From Allodiplogaster sudhausi (lineage: Eukaryota > Nematoda > Chromadorea > Rhabditida > Diplogasteridae): DNA of 64,000 nt. Shown piece after piece: positions 35,250 through 46,533 of this stretch. The notes below the pieces were generated by a model. The model searched no databases. It had not been told where the DNA came from and saw only the letters and a list, made by a program, of their open reading frames with translations. Position 1 is the first letter of the stretch. Every line of letters begins with the position of its first letter. Both the position numbers and the translations under genes were made by a program. Where the stretch lies: contig CALZFC010000032.1 of assembly GCA_945643635.1 (NCBI GenBank), forward strand, positions 2,214,501 through 2,278,500. The letters run 5' to 3'.

Positions 35250-35844
35250 GAGGGAGAGAGAGAGTGAGAGAGGGTGACATTGAGAGAGTAAGAGAGAGAG
35301 GGAGAGAGCAAGAGAGCGGGAGAGAAAGGGAGAGACAGAGAGAGAGATAGAGATATTCTTGAAGTGACACACTGTATGCGCTAGGAACAGTAGCGGTATG
35401 TAGAGAAGCAGACAAGCAGAGGGACAGGAAGCATATGAGGTGTGTACACAAGGTGAGAGACAGACGAGAAAGAGGAAACGAAAGATAGAGCGAGAGAGAG
35501 AGGGAGAGAAAGAGAGAGAGAGTGAGGGAGAGAAAGAGAGAGGGAGAGAGAGAAAGAGAGAGAAAGAGAGAGAGAAGTGACTTGGTTGCATTTGGTCAAA
35601 GAGTGAAAAATACCGAAACATGGCACTGGTATTCGATAAAATGCCGCATTTCAATGGAGAATATCATTCAGATAAGATAAATAGTCTCACGGGAACACTA
35701 CTAGTAGTCGGACTCGGTTGCCCTTACAAGTACATAGCTCCATAAAGAAGTCTTCCCGTCTATTTGGGATGTTTCCGAGAGTTTCTCACCTTATCCCTTC
35801 CTTCCTGGTCATTAGCAAAAGGTCAGAGAGGAGAGGGAAAGAGA

Positions 35845-35892
<48 letters not shown>

Positions 35893-35950
35893 GAAGAGTG
35901 AGAGGGAGAGAGAGGGAGAGGAAGAGAGAGCGAGAGAAAAAGAGATAGAT

Positions 35951-36786
35951 AAGAGTAACAGATTCCACTTTTTAATTGAAGAGATATTCATGGAAACGTA
36001 AGCACTTGTGCCTTCTTACCCGGTGATTTTTTTTATCCTCAAAAGCTCAAAAAAGAAAAAAAAATTCAAGAAAACTCAGGAAAAATAATTTTACCTCAAT
36101 ATAGTAAAGTTTAAGCTTGTTTTTTTCTTACATCTGATTATAAATGGTAAAAACATATTTGCAATTTTATGTTCTTCCTTTAGCTTTGAACATTTTTTTT
36201 CAGTATTCAATGAAGCGGAAGAGATCAGACGGGGCTGAACCTTTTAAACATTTCTGCCTGATTTCAAGCTTCCTCTCAATTACTCATGCTTTCTCGCAAT
36301 TCATCTCTCTCGATATCTATCCCACTTCTCGCTATCTCTCTATATCTCTCTCTCTCTATCTCAATCTCTGTCTATCTCGTCTCTCTCTTTCTCTACCTCT
36401 CTCTCTTTCTCTCTCTCTCTCTCCCTTTCTCTTTATCTCTCTATCTCTCTTTTTCTCTCCCCCTCTCTATCTCTCTTTCTCTCTCTCTTGCTTCGTACTA
36501 TTGTCATTTCATCAACATTGTTTCCTCATTTCATGCATTGTTCTCGATGGCTTCCGCAGCATATCTCTTTATTGTTTCGCCCTATCCAATGACACCTCCA
36601 CGCGGGTTGTGGCATCAAAGTGTATTTTGAGTTTCTTAGATCTCTATCTCTCTCGCGTTCTCTCTCTCTCCCTCCCTCGTTCTCTTTCTCTGTCTCACTC
36701 TCAGTATCCTCTACCAATCTCCGCGCTATCCCTCGACACTTGCGATCTTCCGTCTTCTCCCTTCCGAGTTGTCCGTCTCTCTCTCG

Positions 36787-36820
<34 letters not shown>

Positions 36821-37078
36821 ATTTCTTTCTTTCTCTCTCTCTCATTTTCTCTCTCTCCTCCGTTCCCATGCTCTCTTCCGATGTTCTTTGTTGCTGCCGA
36901 ATGTGCCTCCAGCACATTGTTCTCTCTCCTGAGAAACGAGGAACACTTCCGTGTCACTTTCCCCCAAGGGATTTGATCACTCTGACGACGAGCTTAGCAA
37001 AAAGATATCTTTCATGTCTTTTTTTCACTTTTTAAACAAGAATTTATTTAGAATGAAAGCCTTTTTCCTAGAGCCAAC
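35951..37078. other. CT-rich intergenic stretch
   Basis: AT-rich DNA to 36290, then CT-tract DNA to about 36870. 36995-37078 (AAAAAGATATCTTTCATGT, then a GAGCCAAC end) recurs near 45690-45890. Confidence 0.6.
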
Positions 37079-37361
37079 TTAAAGGAACCATGCACTGAAT
37101 CATTCTACAGTTGTAGATTAGAACCATTTTGAACGCGCGCCCTCAAATATTTGGCCCTTATGCTGGTTAGAGAGCGTGTGAAATAGGAGGGTGGCTAACA
37201 GCCACAGTAAAAAAATTTGAAAATCATATTTTGCGCGCTCTTAACTTTGTAGCAAGTGGATAAAAATGGCTCAAGCTTTCTAGATGTATGTTTTAGAGAG
37301 ACGCGAATAGTTACAAGTTCATAAAACCATGTGTTAATTATTCAGTGAACTGCTCCTTTAA
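37079..37361. mobile_element. TTAA-flanked miniature element, copy 2
   Basis: TTAA at 37079-37082 and 37358-37361 flank a 275-bp element starting AGGAACCATGCACTGAATCATT and ending AATTATTCAGTGAACTGCTCCT. The ends are imperfect inverted repeats and share the AGGA..TCCT tips with copies at 3283 and 47367. No coding frame. Confidence 0.7.
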
Positions 37362-37546
37362 TGCGACGTGATATAACTATGAAAATTTCAGTGGCATTAT
37401 ATACATACATACATATATACAGATAAAGAAACACACTGAATAGCAAAATGGTACACCTTACAAACAATGGACAAATGAGAGAGAAGCTAATGTTTTCATG
37501 CCTTTTTTGTTGCCGATTGAAACAGAGTCTCCAATTGGAAACAATA

Positions 37547-38263
37547 TACAGTGCCGGTCAAAATTCTATTAACTTTTGGTTTTTCGTGCATAATTTCTTT
37601 AAAAGTTAATGAAAGTTGATGAAATTTTCAGGGTTGCTTCTTTATGCTGTCAGAATACCAGAATATTGATTTCATAGATCGACTACAAGGCAAGAAAAAT
37701 CAATAAGTCAATATCACCCGGGTGCACTTTTAGGCGTACTGAACAAAATGGGTTGTTTCTTTGATATTCGGATAGTTTTCATTGGATACATGATTTGTTT
37801 GTATTCTAGAGCATCTTTGCGATAAATTTTGATCTAATCGCTATTTATCCACATGCTTTTACATGTTGCCTACCCCCCGTTCACGATCCATGCTTTCGGA
37901 CTGAGATGCAAACGGTTCAGGTGAATAAAATCGATCATTTACTGATATACCTCTCTCAATAATGATTTTAATATATTTGCATGTCATCACTGAACTAATT
38001 CCGATGGGTATTTGAGCTGTTAAAATTAGGTGGTAACTATTTGTGCACACTCTGAACACCGCGGTCAACTTTGGTCCTCAGCCCTGACGCACTTATAGTG
38101 ATGCTTTTTCTCGCCTTGTAGTCGATCTATGAAATCAATATTCTGGTACTAATAATCTGACAGCATAAAGAAGCAACCCTGAAAATTTCATCAACTTTCA
38201 TTAACATTGAAAGAAATTATGCACGAAAAACCAAAAGTTAATAGAATTTTGACCGGCACTGTA
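37547..38263. mobile_element. Complete Tc1/mariner-like miniature element
   Basis: TA dinucleotides at 37547-37548 and 38262-38263 flank a 713-bp element whose ends are CAGTGCCGGTCAAAATTCTA inverted repeats extending about 155 bp (37549-37703 against 38107-38261). CAGTGCCGGTCAAAA-type tips with TA duplication are typical of Tc1/mariner-family elements. The ~400-bp interior has no transposase, so it is non-autonomous. The 155-bp arms are unusually long. Confidence 0.92.
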
Positions 38264-38465
38264 GTTCAGCCTGAAAGTTCGGCCTCGCAATACTATCTGC
38301 GCTGTGTGTAACGCATAAATTTTCCAGCTCCTTTTGTCTGCTGGACACAGCGGTGGTTCACTCGGATAGCTCATCAGTGAATAAAGTGACAGTCCTTTAG
38401 TTACCGCTGCATTCACCGTGAAATGCAAGTTGGTGTCTCTTGAATGGATCGTTCTTAGCAGTGAA

Positions 38466-39050
38466 CGCGCGGACATATCAGGGGATATTTGTCTGTGTCT
38501 CGCCCTCTTTATCTGATCCTCTCTCCCCTTTTATCTCTCGTCTCACACTCCCCTCTAGCTCTTACCTTCTCTCTCTCGCTCTCTCTTTCTCTGTCTCTCT
38601 CACTCCTTTCACTCGCTTTTCCTCTCTCTTTCTCTCTCTCTCTATTTATCTCTCTCCACCCGTCTCGCTCTTTCTCTCTCTCATTCTCTCCTTCTCCGTG
38701 CGGGAGGACGAACTGAGATGGAAGTGCTTCTTCTTGTGTTTGATTATGCGCGGCTCCGGGAGCAGCTAAAGGGAGCGGTGCGCAAAAAGCGGAATGAGGC
38801 AGAGAGAGAGAAATGGATATTAGTGGAATAAGAGAGCGAGAGAGAAAGTTGGAGAGACAGAGAGCGAGACTTAGAGAGAGATAAGGAGAGGGAGAGAGCG
38901 AAAGTGAGAGAGACAAAATGTGAGTGAGATATCAGGAGAGAGATGAAGAGCAAGCCCCTCCCCGGTGAGGGATCTGTCTGTTTAGTCAAGGTTAGATAGC
39001 AAAGCGCATACGTTCACCCTTTCGGGTAGCGATTACGTATCCAAATCTAG
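38466..39050 (+). repeat. Long direct repeat, copy 1 of 2
   Basis: Shares its layout with 45985-46450: GGACATATCAGGGGATATTTG, CT tract, a GAACTGAGATGGAAGTG word, GATTATGCGCGGCTCCGGGA, a GCGCAAAAAGCGGAATGA word, GA tract, GGGATCTGTCTG and TTTCGGGTAGCGATT blocks in the same order. It is likely a retro- or DNA-transposon fragment of unknown type; no coding frame is preserved. Confidence 0.8.
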
Positions 39051-39261
39051 GAGAGAGAGAGAGAAAAAGAAAAAGGGAGAGAGAGAGAGAGAGAGAGAGA
39101 TACCATAACAATGTCAGCTTCACCTCTACGGGCACTCCCGTCCACTCCCTTACGCGTGAATTCGAGAGAGAGAGAGGGAGAGAGAGTGTGTGTTAGAGAG
39201 AAAGAGAGAGAGAGTGAGTGAGTGCGAGAAAGAGAAAGAAAGAGAGCGGAAAAGAATCAGG

Positions 39262-39292
<31 letters not shown>

Positions 39293-40900
39293 GATGACAA
39301 TCCGTTGTATATTGGCTACTGGCCCAAGCATACAATAGGAGAAGTTGGCTGTTGTATTGCACGAATCGTCACTCCTCTACACTTATCGCATGGCTTGAAA
39401 GTTAATAGATTAATGGATTCAACATTAATAGCATGACTGTATTATATTTCTGCCTCCTTCAGATCTTTTTAAACATTTTATTTAAAATAAAATAAAAACT
39501 TAAACTAGCAAATTAAATTACATGCATAAGTACAGCACTTTAAGTTTTGACCGGCATTAAAACCACCATTTCCGTATTCTGCAAAACTTGTTTGCATATT
39601 TTTTTTTGTCAGCAACAAATGTAAAATATTTTATTAATATTTTATTTATGCTCGTTGATAAGTAAATCACGTCATTTCATAGTTCATTTAATGATATGAA
39701 TTCACACTAAAGGTTTATTAATGAAATTATTATTTATTTGTTTAAAGGTCCTTTCTAGAGTGGAACGAAAGTGTTTCACTAATATTATACGATGATAACG
39801 CTTAATATAATAAAAAAAATGACTTTATAATATCATCTAATAAACATTCTGTAACGAAAAAAAATGTAATATATCATTTAATAAACATTCTATAATGGAA
39901 AAGTAAACCCTGACTGATTCTGATCAGATGGATGGTACGGAAATGATCAGCACTTGAAGGTTCGATGGACTTTACAACCGCCACTTCCTAATTCTGTGCA
40001 CAATTGGTGGCATCTTTGTTCAGCAACGAATGGAAATGGTTTTTTTTAACAATATATAAAATCGTTAATAAAAATTATCAGTTGTATACACTTTAGTAAT
40101 TACAGCGCGCAGTCAAAGGAGCGATCTCACTTTGATCACTATCATTTCTCCTTTTGTAAAAAAAAAAATATAAATTCCAAAATTTATTTTTTGTGAATGT
40201 ATTTCCTTCACTATTGGCTCTTTGCCCAGTATTAAGATATTTTCTTTTTTACTTAAAACAAACGAAGAAAACGTAGTGCTAATTACTCCTCTTTCTTCGT
40301 AGAGCTTATTGAGATAGGGCCCCCTTGTATCTCCGTTCACGTGCCTCCTTCCCTCGCTTCATTTTCACTGAAGCTCGTAAACTGAGATTTAAAGCCAACT
40401 GAAGAACGCTAATAAGAAAATAGTTTTCCCAATTTCACAAGTTTTGTCGCCAAATTTTAGGTTTTTTTTCAATCCGTTTTTCCCGATAACAATGTGGTTT
40501 TCTTCTTTTTTGTCGTTAATAGCGCGAATAGACCATTTTTCTTGTCATCACCAATGGTAAACAGTCTCCCCGGAACAAAATAACGGAACAAGTTTGTTAG
40601 CAATATGCTTCAAATATGTACATTTGTATGTATCTCTTTATTCTTTAAAATACACGAAGCGAAAATAGATTCGAACAAGTTTATATGAATATCGGTTGAG
40701 AAACGTTCACGTTGCAACACTGATTAGAGAGAAAAAAAGAGATAGTTCATGCCAATTTAATTGTGATACGAGTTAGAGTAAGATACGACATGAATGAGTT
40801 CAGAAAACATGAAGTGAAATTGAGAAGAAAGATAGAGCTACTAGCCATATGTAATCGCTGGAATGATGCGAATATTTTAGCAATGAAGTTCGGAGAGCTC
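39051..40900. repeat. GA tracts and two dispersed-repeat copies
   Basis: GA runs at 39050-39100 and 39165-39290, a partial copy of the 9.4/13.0-kb inverted repeat (39285-39350), and dispersed-repeat modules at 39520-39630 and 39930-40050. 40090-40900 is AT-rich with no exon recognised. Confidence 0.65.
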
Positions 40901-40907
40901 TATAATA

Positions 40908-41740
40908 TTATCCTGAAAAAATATTCTTTTTCTTGCATCCCTTCCTGCATTCTATTTTTTCTTCTATGCTCAAGTTAAACATTTGATTAATTGCACCGAC
41001 TACTCTTTCACGAATCGCGCGAAACTCGTAAAGCATACGATCAATTGTTTTCCTATCGATCACTCCTGGATCAATCCGACGAATCTCTTCAAATCTATGC
41101 CTGAAACTGGTGCGAATCGCGGGGAAGCGCTTGTCCAAATACGCGATAGCGGGAGGGAAATTGTGCTCAAAGAAGTATCCGCTATCCAGACTGCGCTCTT
41201 CGCTGCGTGGTTCCTTCAGATCGTAGTAGGCTTCGATGGTTCCGTATCGTTTGCGGGTCCCCCCGGGTTATTAGGTAGCGGAGCAAAGTTGAGTGCGGGT
41301 CCTTAGGTAGCGGAGCAAAGTTGAGTGCCGCACGTAATTCGGTAAGGCCTATGACGTCTACTGATTCCTCGAACAGAAGCTGAATGAAGCACCTTTAGGT
41401 AGAATCTTACTATCCTGCCCGTAGCCTCCTCGTAATCTCGCTTGCACATGCAGGCTGTGGCGATCTTGGCCAACTCGGCGTCGAAGTCAAAGTGTGTCGA
41501 TGACATCATCGTCACGTTGGAGTCGCCAGTGATATCCTTGGGCGCAGAAGTAGTCGTATCGCTGCTTGAGAGGCCAATGCTGCCTGAACACCACTAATAT
41601 GACACAATTAAATAATTTTTTAATAAGACTCTAATACAAGTTTTAAACAAACTTTTTTTAAATCTTAAATATAATCCTCTTCACATACATATGTATAATA
41701 CAGATAACAAAAGTTAAAAAAAAAACAAGATACATATAGG

Positions 41741-41790
<50 letters not shown>

Positions 41791-41914
41791 CGCCGCTTAT
41801 CGCTTATTGTTTGTTAGCGTAGGATTGCCGCTCGGATGAATATTTCCACATCTTACCTGCATGTAAGAGGGTAGCAAAACTGATGGTGAGGCAGATCACG
41901 AGTGAAGTACCCAT
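40908..41914 (-). CDS. Secreted protein of unknown family, apparent frameshift in exon 3
   Basis: Exon 1 (41857-41914) encodes a signal peptide, MGTSLVICLTISFATLLHA. It joins in phase to exon 2 (41411-41583; 57 codons, including ELAKIATACMCKRDYEEAT). Exon 3 begins near 41301 after ACCTAAG. In the phase set by exon 2 it reads DPHSTLLRYLITRGD and soon meets a stop, while the protein-like frame downstream (RYGTIEAYYDLKEP to KGCKKKNIF, stop at 40908) is one base out. The two frames meet at a run of six G on the coding strand (41259-41264); one G fewer would join them. A 30-bp segment is tandemly duplicated at 41269-41332, around the acceptor. Function not recognised. Either a single-base error or polymorphism, or a pseudogene. 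Confidence 0.5.
41740..41788. repeat. (TA)n microsatellite
   Basis: About 24 TA units within intron 1 of the secreted-protein gene. Similar tracts are at 50208-50285 and 62094-62105. Confidence 0.85.
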
Positions 41915-42019
41915 ATGTTCGACTGCAAATAATAGAGTATTTTGACGTATGTAAGGAGGTTGTGTAATTAACAATAAGATAAGAAGAGGTTGACGGTGGC
42001 GGTACTCTTTCATCAGAAA

Positions 42020-42254
42020 CGTAGAAACACTTACGTAATATTATTAGACGAGAGCTTGTATAGAAGAAACGTTTATGGTGACGAAATTTCAAAGTGATGT
42101 CATTGTGAAGATGTTAAATTGTCACGTATATGGCGACACGATCTGAAATTTAGTAGTGAAAGAGATAGTCTAAATAAAGAAGCAGGAAGCATCCATCCAG
42201 CGGGCAAGGAAAACAAAAGTGAGTGAAGCGTCTCCATCGTTGAAGAGTTGATCA

Positions 42255-42300
<46 letters not shown>

Positions 42301-43095
42301 TCTTCAGTTCTCTCTCTCCTTTCTACTTTTCTCATCTCTCCTTCTTCACCATCTTCTCCACATTCTTTCTCCCTTCTTTTTTGTTAGTCATCATCTTCCT
42401 CACACAACCTGTGAAATATCCCTTACTCAAAGCAGAAATATTTCTTTCTTTCCAGGGTGTAAATAATTGTTAAACAATTATCAATTCAAGTAATATTAAA
42501 TGCTTTCAGAATTTGCGATGATCGCTCTACTTTAACAACTGGATTTCTCCTGCCCAAGGCGGCTCTGAGATAAGTATGTTAGATTATGCATGGAGCGATT
42601 AATGGAAGATATTTATACATACACTTCTGCCATGACGCAAACTGCAGATATGTTGTGAAGATAGAGAAGTTAGAATGTTCATTCTGCAGTTAAAGAGAAA
42701 AATAATATTGTTTGGAAAGAAAGAAAGATGTCGGCCCATAATGGTGAACATTTCTTTTTTTCACTGAGTCGGGGTGACGATGACTAACAAAACAAGAAGG
42801 AGAGCATGTAAAAAGATGGTGAAGATGGTGAGAGATAGAGAGAGAGAGAAACGAAGGAGAGAGTGAAAGTAAGAAATTGTAGAAAGTGATCAACACTTCT
42901 GCCTATGACGACGATGGAGACGCCTCATTCAATTTTCCTTTTCATGCCCCCCCCCCCTGGATGAATGCTTTCCCCTTTTCAAAGCACGACTCTTTCTTTC
43001 ACTTCCTTCTTCCAGATCGTGTCGCCATACACGCGAATTGACTTTGAAATTCTGTCACCATAGACCTGACTTCTCTGCACGCTCACGTCAATTAA
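42020..43095. repeat. Segmental repeat, copy 1 (other copies at 61.0-62.1 kb and 52.25-52.7 kb)
   Basis: Collinear with 60990-62130: ACTTACGTAATATTATTAGACGAGAG, the TGTCACGTATATGGCGACAC block, a CT tract, TTTCTTTCTTTCCAGG, GGAAAGAAAGAAAGATGTC, a GA-rich part and a poly-C run before GGATGAATGCTT. The right half (42640-43095) also matches 52255-52705. It carries an inverted arrangement: CT-rich left half, GA-rich right half. Confidence 0.85.
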
Positions 43096-43157
43096 CAAAT
43101 AAAAACAATTGATTTTTTAAATGCTTTATCCATTTACGAAGAGAGTTAAAAGGATGA

Positions 43158-44056
43158 TCAGGAGACTGTGGTCGTTGGTGGAGTGGATGTTGCTGTAGTT
43201 GGAAGAGGCTTCGACAGGACCGCAATCATCTAGGTTGTGGTTGGAAGCAATAATTTCTTTTTTTTTCTAAATATCAATTAGACTTTTTTTATTTTCAGTC
43301 AATATTTAGTTAGATGTTCTCTAATTTAATTCACCGTTCATAGTCTAAAATCTCCATCAAAACAAAGAAATTGATTAGATTACTGCATCGACGGCAATAT
43401 ATTTTTTGCCATTAATGTAGTGCTCGATCCGATCCATTGCGTCGGGGATCGCGGACAAGTTCAGGCGCGAATCCCAGCCAGCAGCGCATACACAGAGAAT
43501 TTGCTGGAATTCGCGGATCGTCCATTCTAAAATATAAAGTCAAATAGGACTCGGTATTAGATAAAGATGAAGCTGTGCAGAATATTGTTGAAATGTAAAA
43601 GAATAACACTCAATTATACATAAGTAAGCAATCAATTCTGACTCAGAGAGCAAAATTTCAGAGGACTCTGCTGAAAAGAACACTTCTGCTCGGCATTCAG
43701 TGAACGCCCATAATGGTGCGAGCAAAATGCGTAGTCACTGCCAACGTTTGTTTCTTGTTGGCATGACAGCGTCATTTCTTTGCCGTTGCTCCAGTCGTAG
43801 CAGGTCTTCTGAATGAAGTCGACTATTGAGGAAGGATAAGTTTAAAATTAGTTTTATATTTTTAGACTTTAATATGAAATGAAATTTTAAGTTTTCAATT
43901 TTTTAATATTATAATGCAACAAGTGCCTTTAATTAAATATTTACTTTGTAACATTATTTCTTTATTCTTCTAAAGTCAGTCGTTTCTTACTTCGTTCGGG
44001 TTTCCTTCAACACCCGCGCAAGCCAGCAGAATACATAAGGTGCTGAGAAGCAACAT
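43158..44056 (-). CDS. Small secreted cysteine-rich protein A
   Basis: Exons 43991-44056, 43643-43808, 43384-43526 and 43158-43229 are phase-consistent and give 148 residues. Exon 1 is a signal peptide, MLLLSTLCILLACAGVEG. Exon 2 carries TCYDWSNGKEMTLSCQQE, then FC, KCSFQ and FCSL, a six-cysteine ET/Ly6-like first half. Exon 3 continues REFQQILCVCAAGWDSRLNL. The last exon reads KPLPTTATSTPPTTT, a Thr/Pro stalk. An alternative frame of the last exon (DCGPVEASSNY then a hydrophobic end LLIILLTLFVNG) looks like a GPI-anchor signal but is out of phase by the splice chosen. Exon sizes match paralogue B at 50-51 kb exactly for exons 1 and 2. It is presumed extracellular; role unknown. Confidence 0.75.
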
Positions 44057-45110
44057 TGTACGAAAGACGGAGGCGTAGAGAGAGAAGCAGACGAACGAGA
44101 GACTCGGAGGAGCCAACCAAACGCCGGACGGAGAGTTGAGCGAAGTGAGCACAGTAAAATGACATGGGAAATATGCTTGAAGATAACTTGTTTCATAATT
44201 TTTTGAATAGTTTGATTTTATAAGTAAATGACTTCAGCCTACATACATGCTTATTTCAAATTTAGGGCATCATAGTCAGGACGATATTAACAGGGTTAAC
44301 ATAGTTTCAATATTCTCTCTTAAAGTTAATGTCAGTCTTCCTAGTTTTTATTTATACATAGTATTGTCATTCTCGAACAATTCCCATTTTCTCTGTATCT
44401 CCAAAAAATATTTGAGAATACTTAGAATATTTGTGCTTTCTCTGCGAGTTCCTAATATTTGTGCTTTCTCTGCGAGTTCCTCTTCCAGCTGGCGGTAGTG
44501 TGTCTCGGCTGTAAAGCCGAATAATGATTCCTTATGAAACAGGAATATTGTCAAGATCTCCGTGGCGAAATTGACAAAAGTCATCATAATGCAGCTAATT
44601 TTCTATGTCATAACACGCAAAGAAGTCAAGTTACCTTTAATCCTTCCCTACCGACTGTGCTGCTGTGCTGGCTCGTTCGTAGGCTGTTCTTCCACTTCAT
44701 TCGCCATGGTTTCCCTTTCAGCCGCACTCTCAGCTTCATTCTCAGAAGCGTTCGTTCCAGAAATGCCATGGAGGTCCGCCTAAAAGTCAGCAATTTCGGA
44801 TTCATGCCTTTTCCGCCTTTTCTGTCTCTGCATTAATTTGACGCACTTTTCTTGGTGAATACATTGCTTTTTCATTATTTTACAACAATGACAATTTCTT
44901 CTCAACAAGCTTGCTTGGCGTCATTGTATTTCTGTGACAAATTACAATTAGCAAACAGTAAGTATAAAAAATTAGCTAAAATAATCTGTATGGCTTTCGA
45001 TATTTAATCTCCAAAATTAGCTTTCCCTTTATCCTTAAGTTTGGGAACTATCGAGAATCTTTTTGGTTCCTCAGCCAATGAGATTCTTTTGTGTCAGAGA
45101 AGTCATATGA
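44057..45110 (-). pseudogene. Possible upstream exons, partly duplicated at 51.2-51.8 kb
   Basis: On the minus strand a frame at 44651-44780 reads DLHGISGTNASENEAESAAE and ends near QPTNEPAQQHSR before a GTAGGG donor. Another at about 44440-44587 includes AETHYRQLEEELAEKAQI. A 28-bp unit with GAACTCGCAGAGAAAGCACA is tandemly duplicated at 44430-44484. In the 51.2-51.8 kb copy the first frame is interrupted by TGA. This could be a separate small gene; no start or end was fixed. Confidence 0.35.
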
Positions 45111-45377
45111 TATTTCATGTTTTATCAGTGAAGGGATTCGGAGAGAGCAGACAAAAAGGACGGCAGAAAGAAAACTGAGACGGAGGTCCATCCCAATTTC
45201 TGCGTGTCCTCAGGTCGCTGAAATCAAATTATAACATATTGTACATAAATGACGTCTTCCCTATTCACAATATTCTCTTCTATTTAATTTATACCTAATT
45301 TCCTAAATTCAAATAAAATCAAGTGCAATTGATTAACTGTTTACAGATAAATATCTATGGTCCCAAATAGCTCGATT

Positions 45378-45523
45378 ACAAAAAACCAGACCCACTCGCA
45401 AGAACGGTGCCGTTGGACGTTTTATACGGTCCGCACTGGACGGCTACGGTGATCGTGGTCGTGTCGAGGGTCGACGTCGCAGTCATCGTTGATGTGGAGA
45501 GAGTCGTCGTGATTTCGGGAAAA
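45378..45523 (-). pseudogene. 3' fragment of a Thr-rich family member
   Basis: A minus-strand open segment reads TTTLSTSTMTATSTLDTTT, then QCGPYKTSNGTVL, to a stop. It is followed by the same 3'-flank block found beyond the genes ending at 18848 and 55120. No acceptor precedes it, so I read it as a decayed third member of that family. Confidence 0.4.
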
Positions 45524-45984
45524 TATTAGAGTAAATGATTATGGTAATTTACTTAGTTAAAGTTACTTAAATGTTTATTGTTCAATATTTGCGTTACACC
45601 GTGAATGATCACTTTCGCTGCAGTTCTCTCCAATTTCTCTCCAATTCCGTGTCATTTTGCCAAGGAGATTCATTCTGGGCTTATTATCAGCAAAAAAAAA
45701 GATATCTTTCATGTTTTTTTTTCACCTTTTCTTCGAAAACAGGAATATTTTTTTAATATCCAAATGCAACTTTATTTCTGAAGCACTCAAGTTTTCAAAA
45801 AAAAAATTGTAACCACGAGCACAACTCTACGCAAGCAATGTGGAAATCAACACTCTTCAAGGAAAGCCTTTTTTGCTAGAGCCAACCAAAATTAAATGCT
45901 ATGTGGCATAATAAACGTCATTGGACATTATATATATACAAAAAAAGAAACACATGTAATAGCCAATGGTACAGTATAAAGCTC

Positions 45985-46450
45985 GGACATATCAGGGGAT
46001 ATTTGTCTTCATCTCTCTCCCTCCTCTCCTTCTTTCCTTCTCTCTCTACTCCATCCATCTCAACCGCATACTCTCTCTCTCTTTCCGTGAGGGGACGAAC
46101 TCTGATGGAAGTGATTTGATTATGCGCGGCTACGGGAGCAGCTAAGGGAGCTGTGCGCAAAAAGCGGAATGACGCAGAGAGAGGAAGAGAGAGAAGGAGA
46201 GGGAGAGAGAAGAAGAGAAAGTGAGAGAGTGTGAGAGAGAGAAAGAGAGAGAAGGAGGCGGGAGAGATAAAGTGAGAGAGGGAGATAGAGAGAGCGACAG
46301 ATAGAACAACAATGAGAGAGAGTGAGAGAGTTAAGGAGAAAAATGAATAGCAAGATACTCCCTGGCGCGGGATCTGTCTGCTTAGCAAGGTAAGTTACCA
46401 AACCGTATATGTTCACAATTTCGGGTAGCGATTGCTGATCCAAGGATAAG
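45985..46450 (+). repeat. Long direct repeat, copy 2 of 2
   Basis: Second copy of the 38466-39050 repeat, shorter through a reduced GA tract. The upstream flank 45690-45890 also matches 36995-37078, but another ~1.4 kb separates these in the first locus because of the TTAA and Tc1-like insertions. Confidence 0.8.
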
Positions 46451-46462
46451 AGAGCGAGAAAA

Positions 46463-46498
<36 letters not shown>

Positions 46499-46533
46499 AG
46501 GGAGAGAGAGAGAGACTGAAAGGGAGAGAGGCA

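Larger units (their letters stand above)
27948..36900. repeat. Dense (CT)n/(GA)n tracts within and upstream of the homeobox gene
   Basis: Main GA blocks on the plus strand: 28060-28245, 30000-30085, 30190-30460, 33520-33625, 33770-33860, 34905-35045, 35190-35350, 35480-35580 and 35825-35950. Main CT blocks: 30610-30760, 30850-31000, 31030-31080, 31195-31250, 31420-31620, 32395-32700, 34615-34690, 36305-36500 and 36650-36870. Many have degenerate interruptions (CTTT, CTAT, CTGT). Predicted Arg/Glu and Ser/Leu frames across them are artefacts. Confidence 0.92.
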
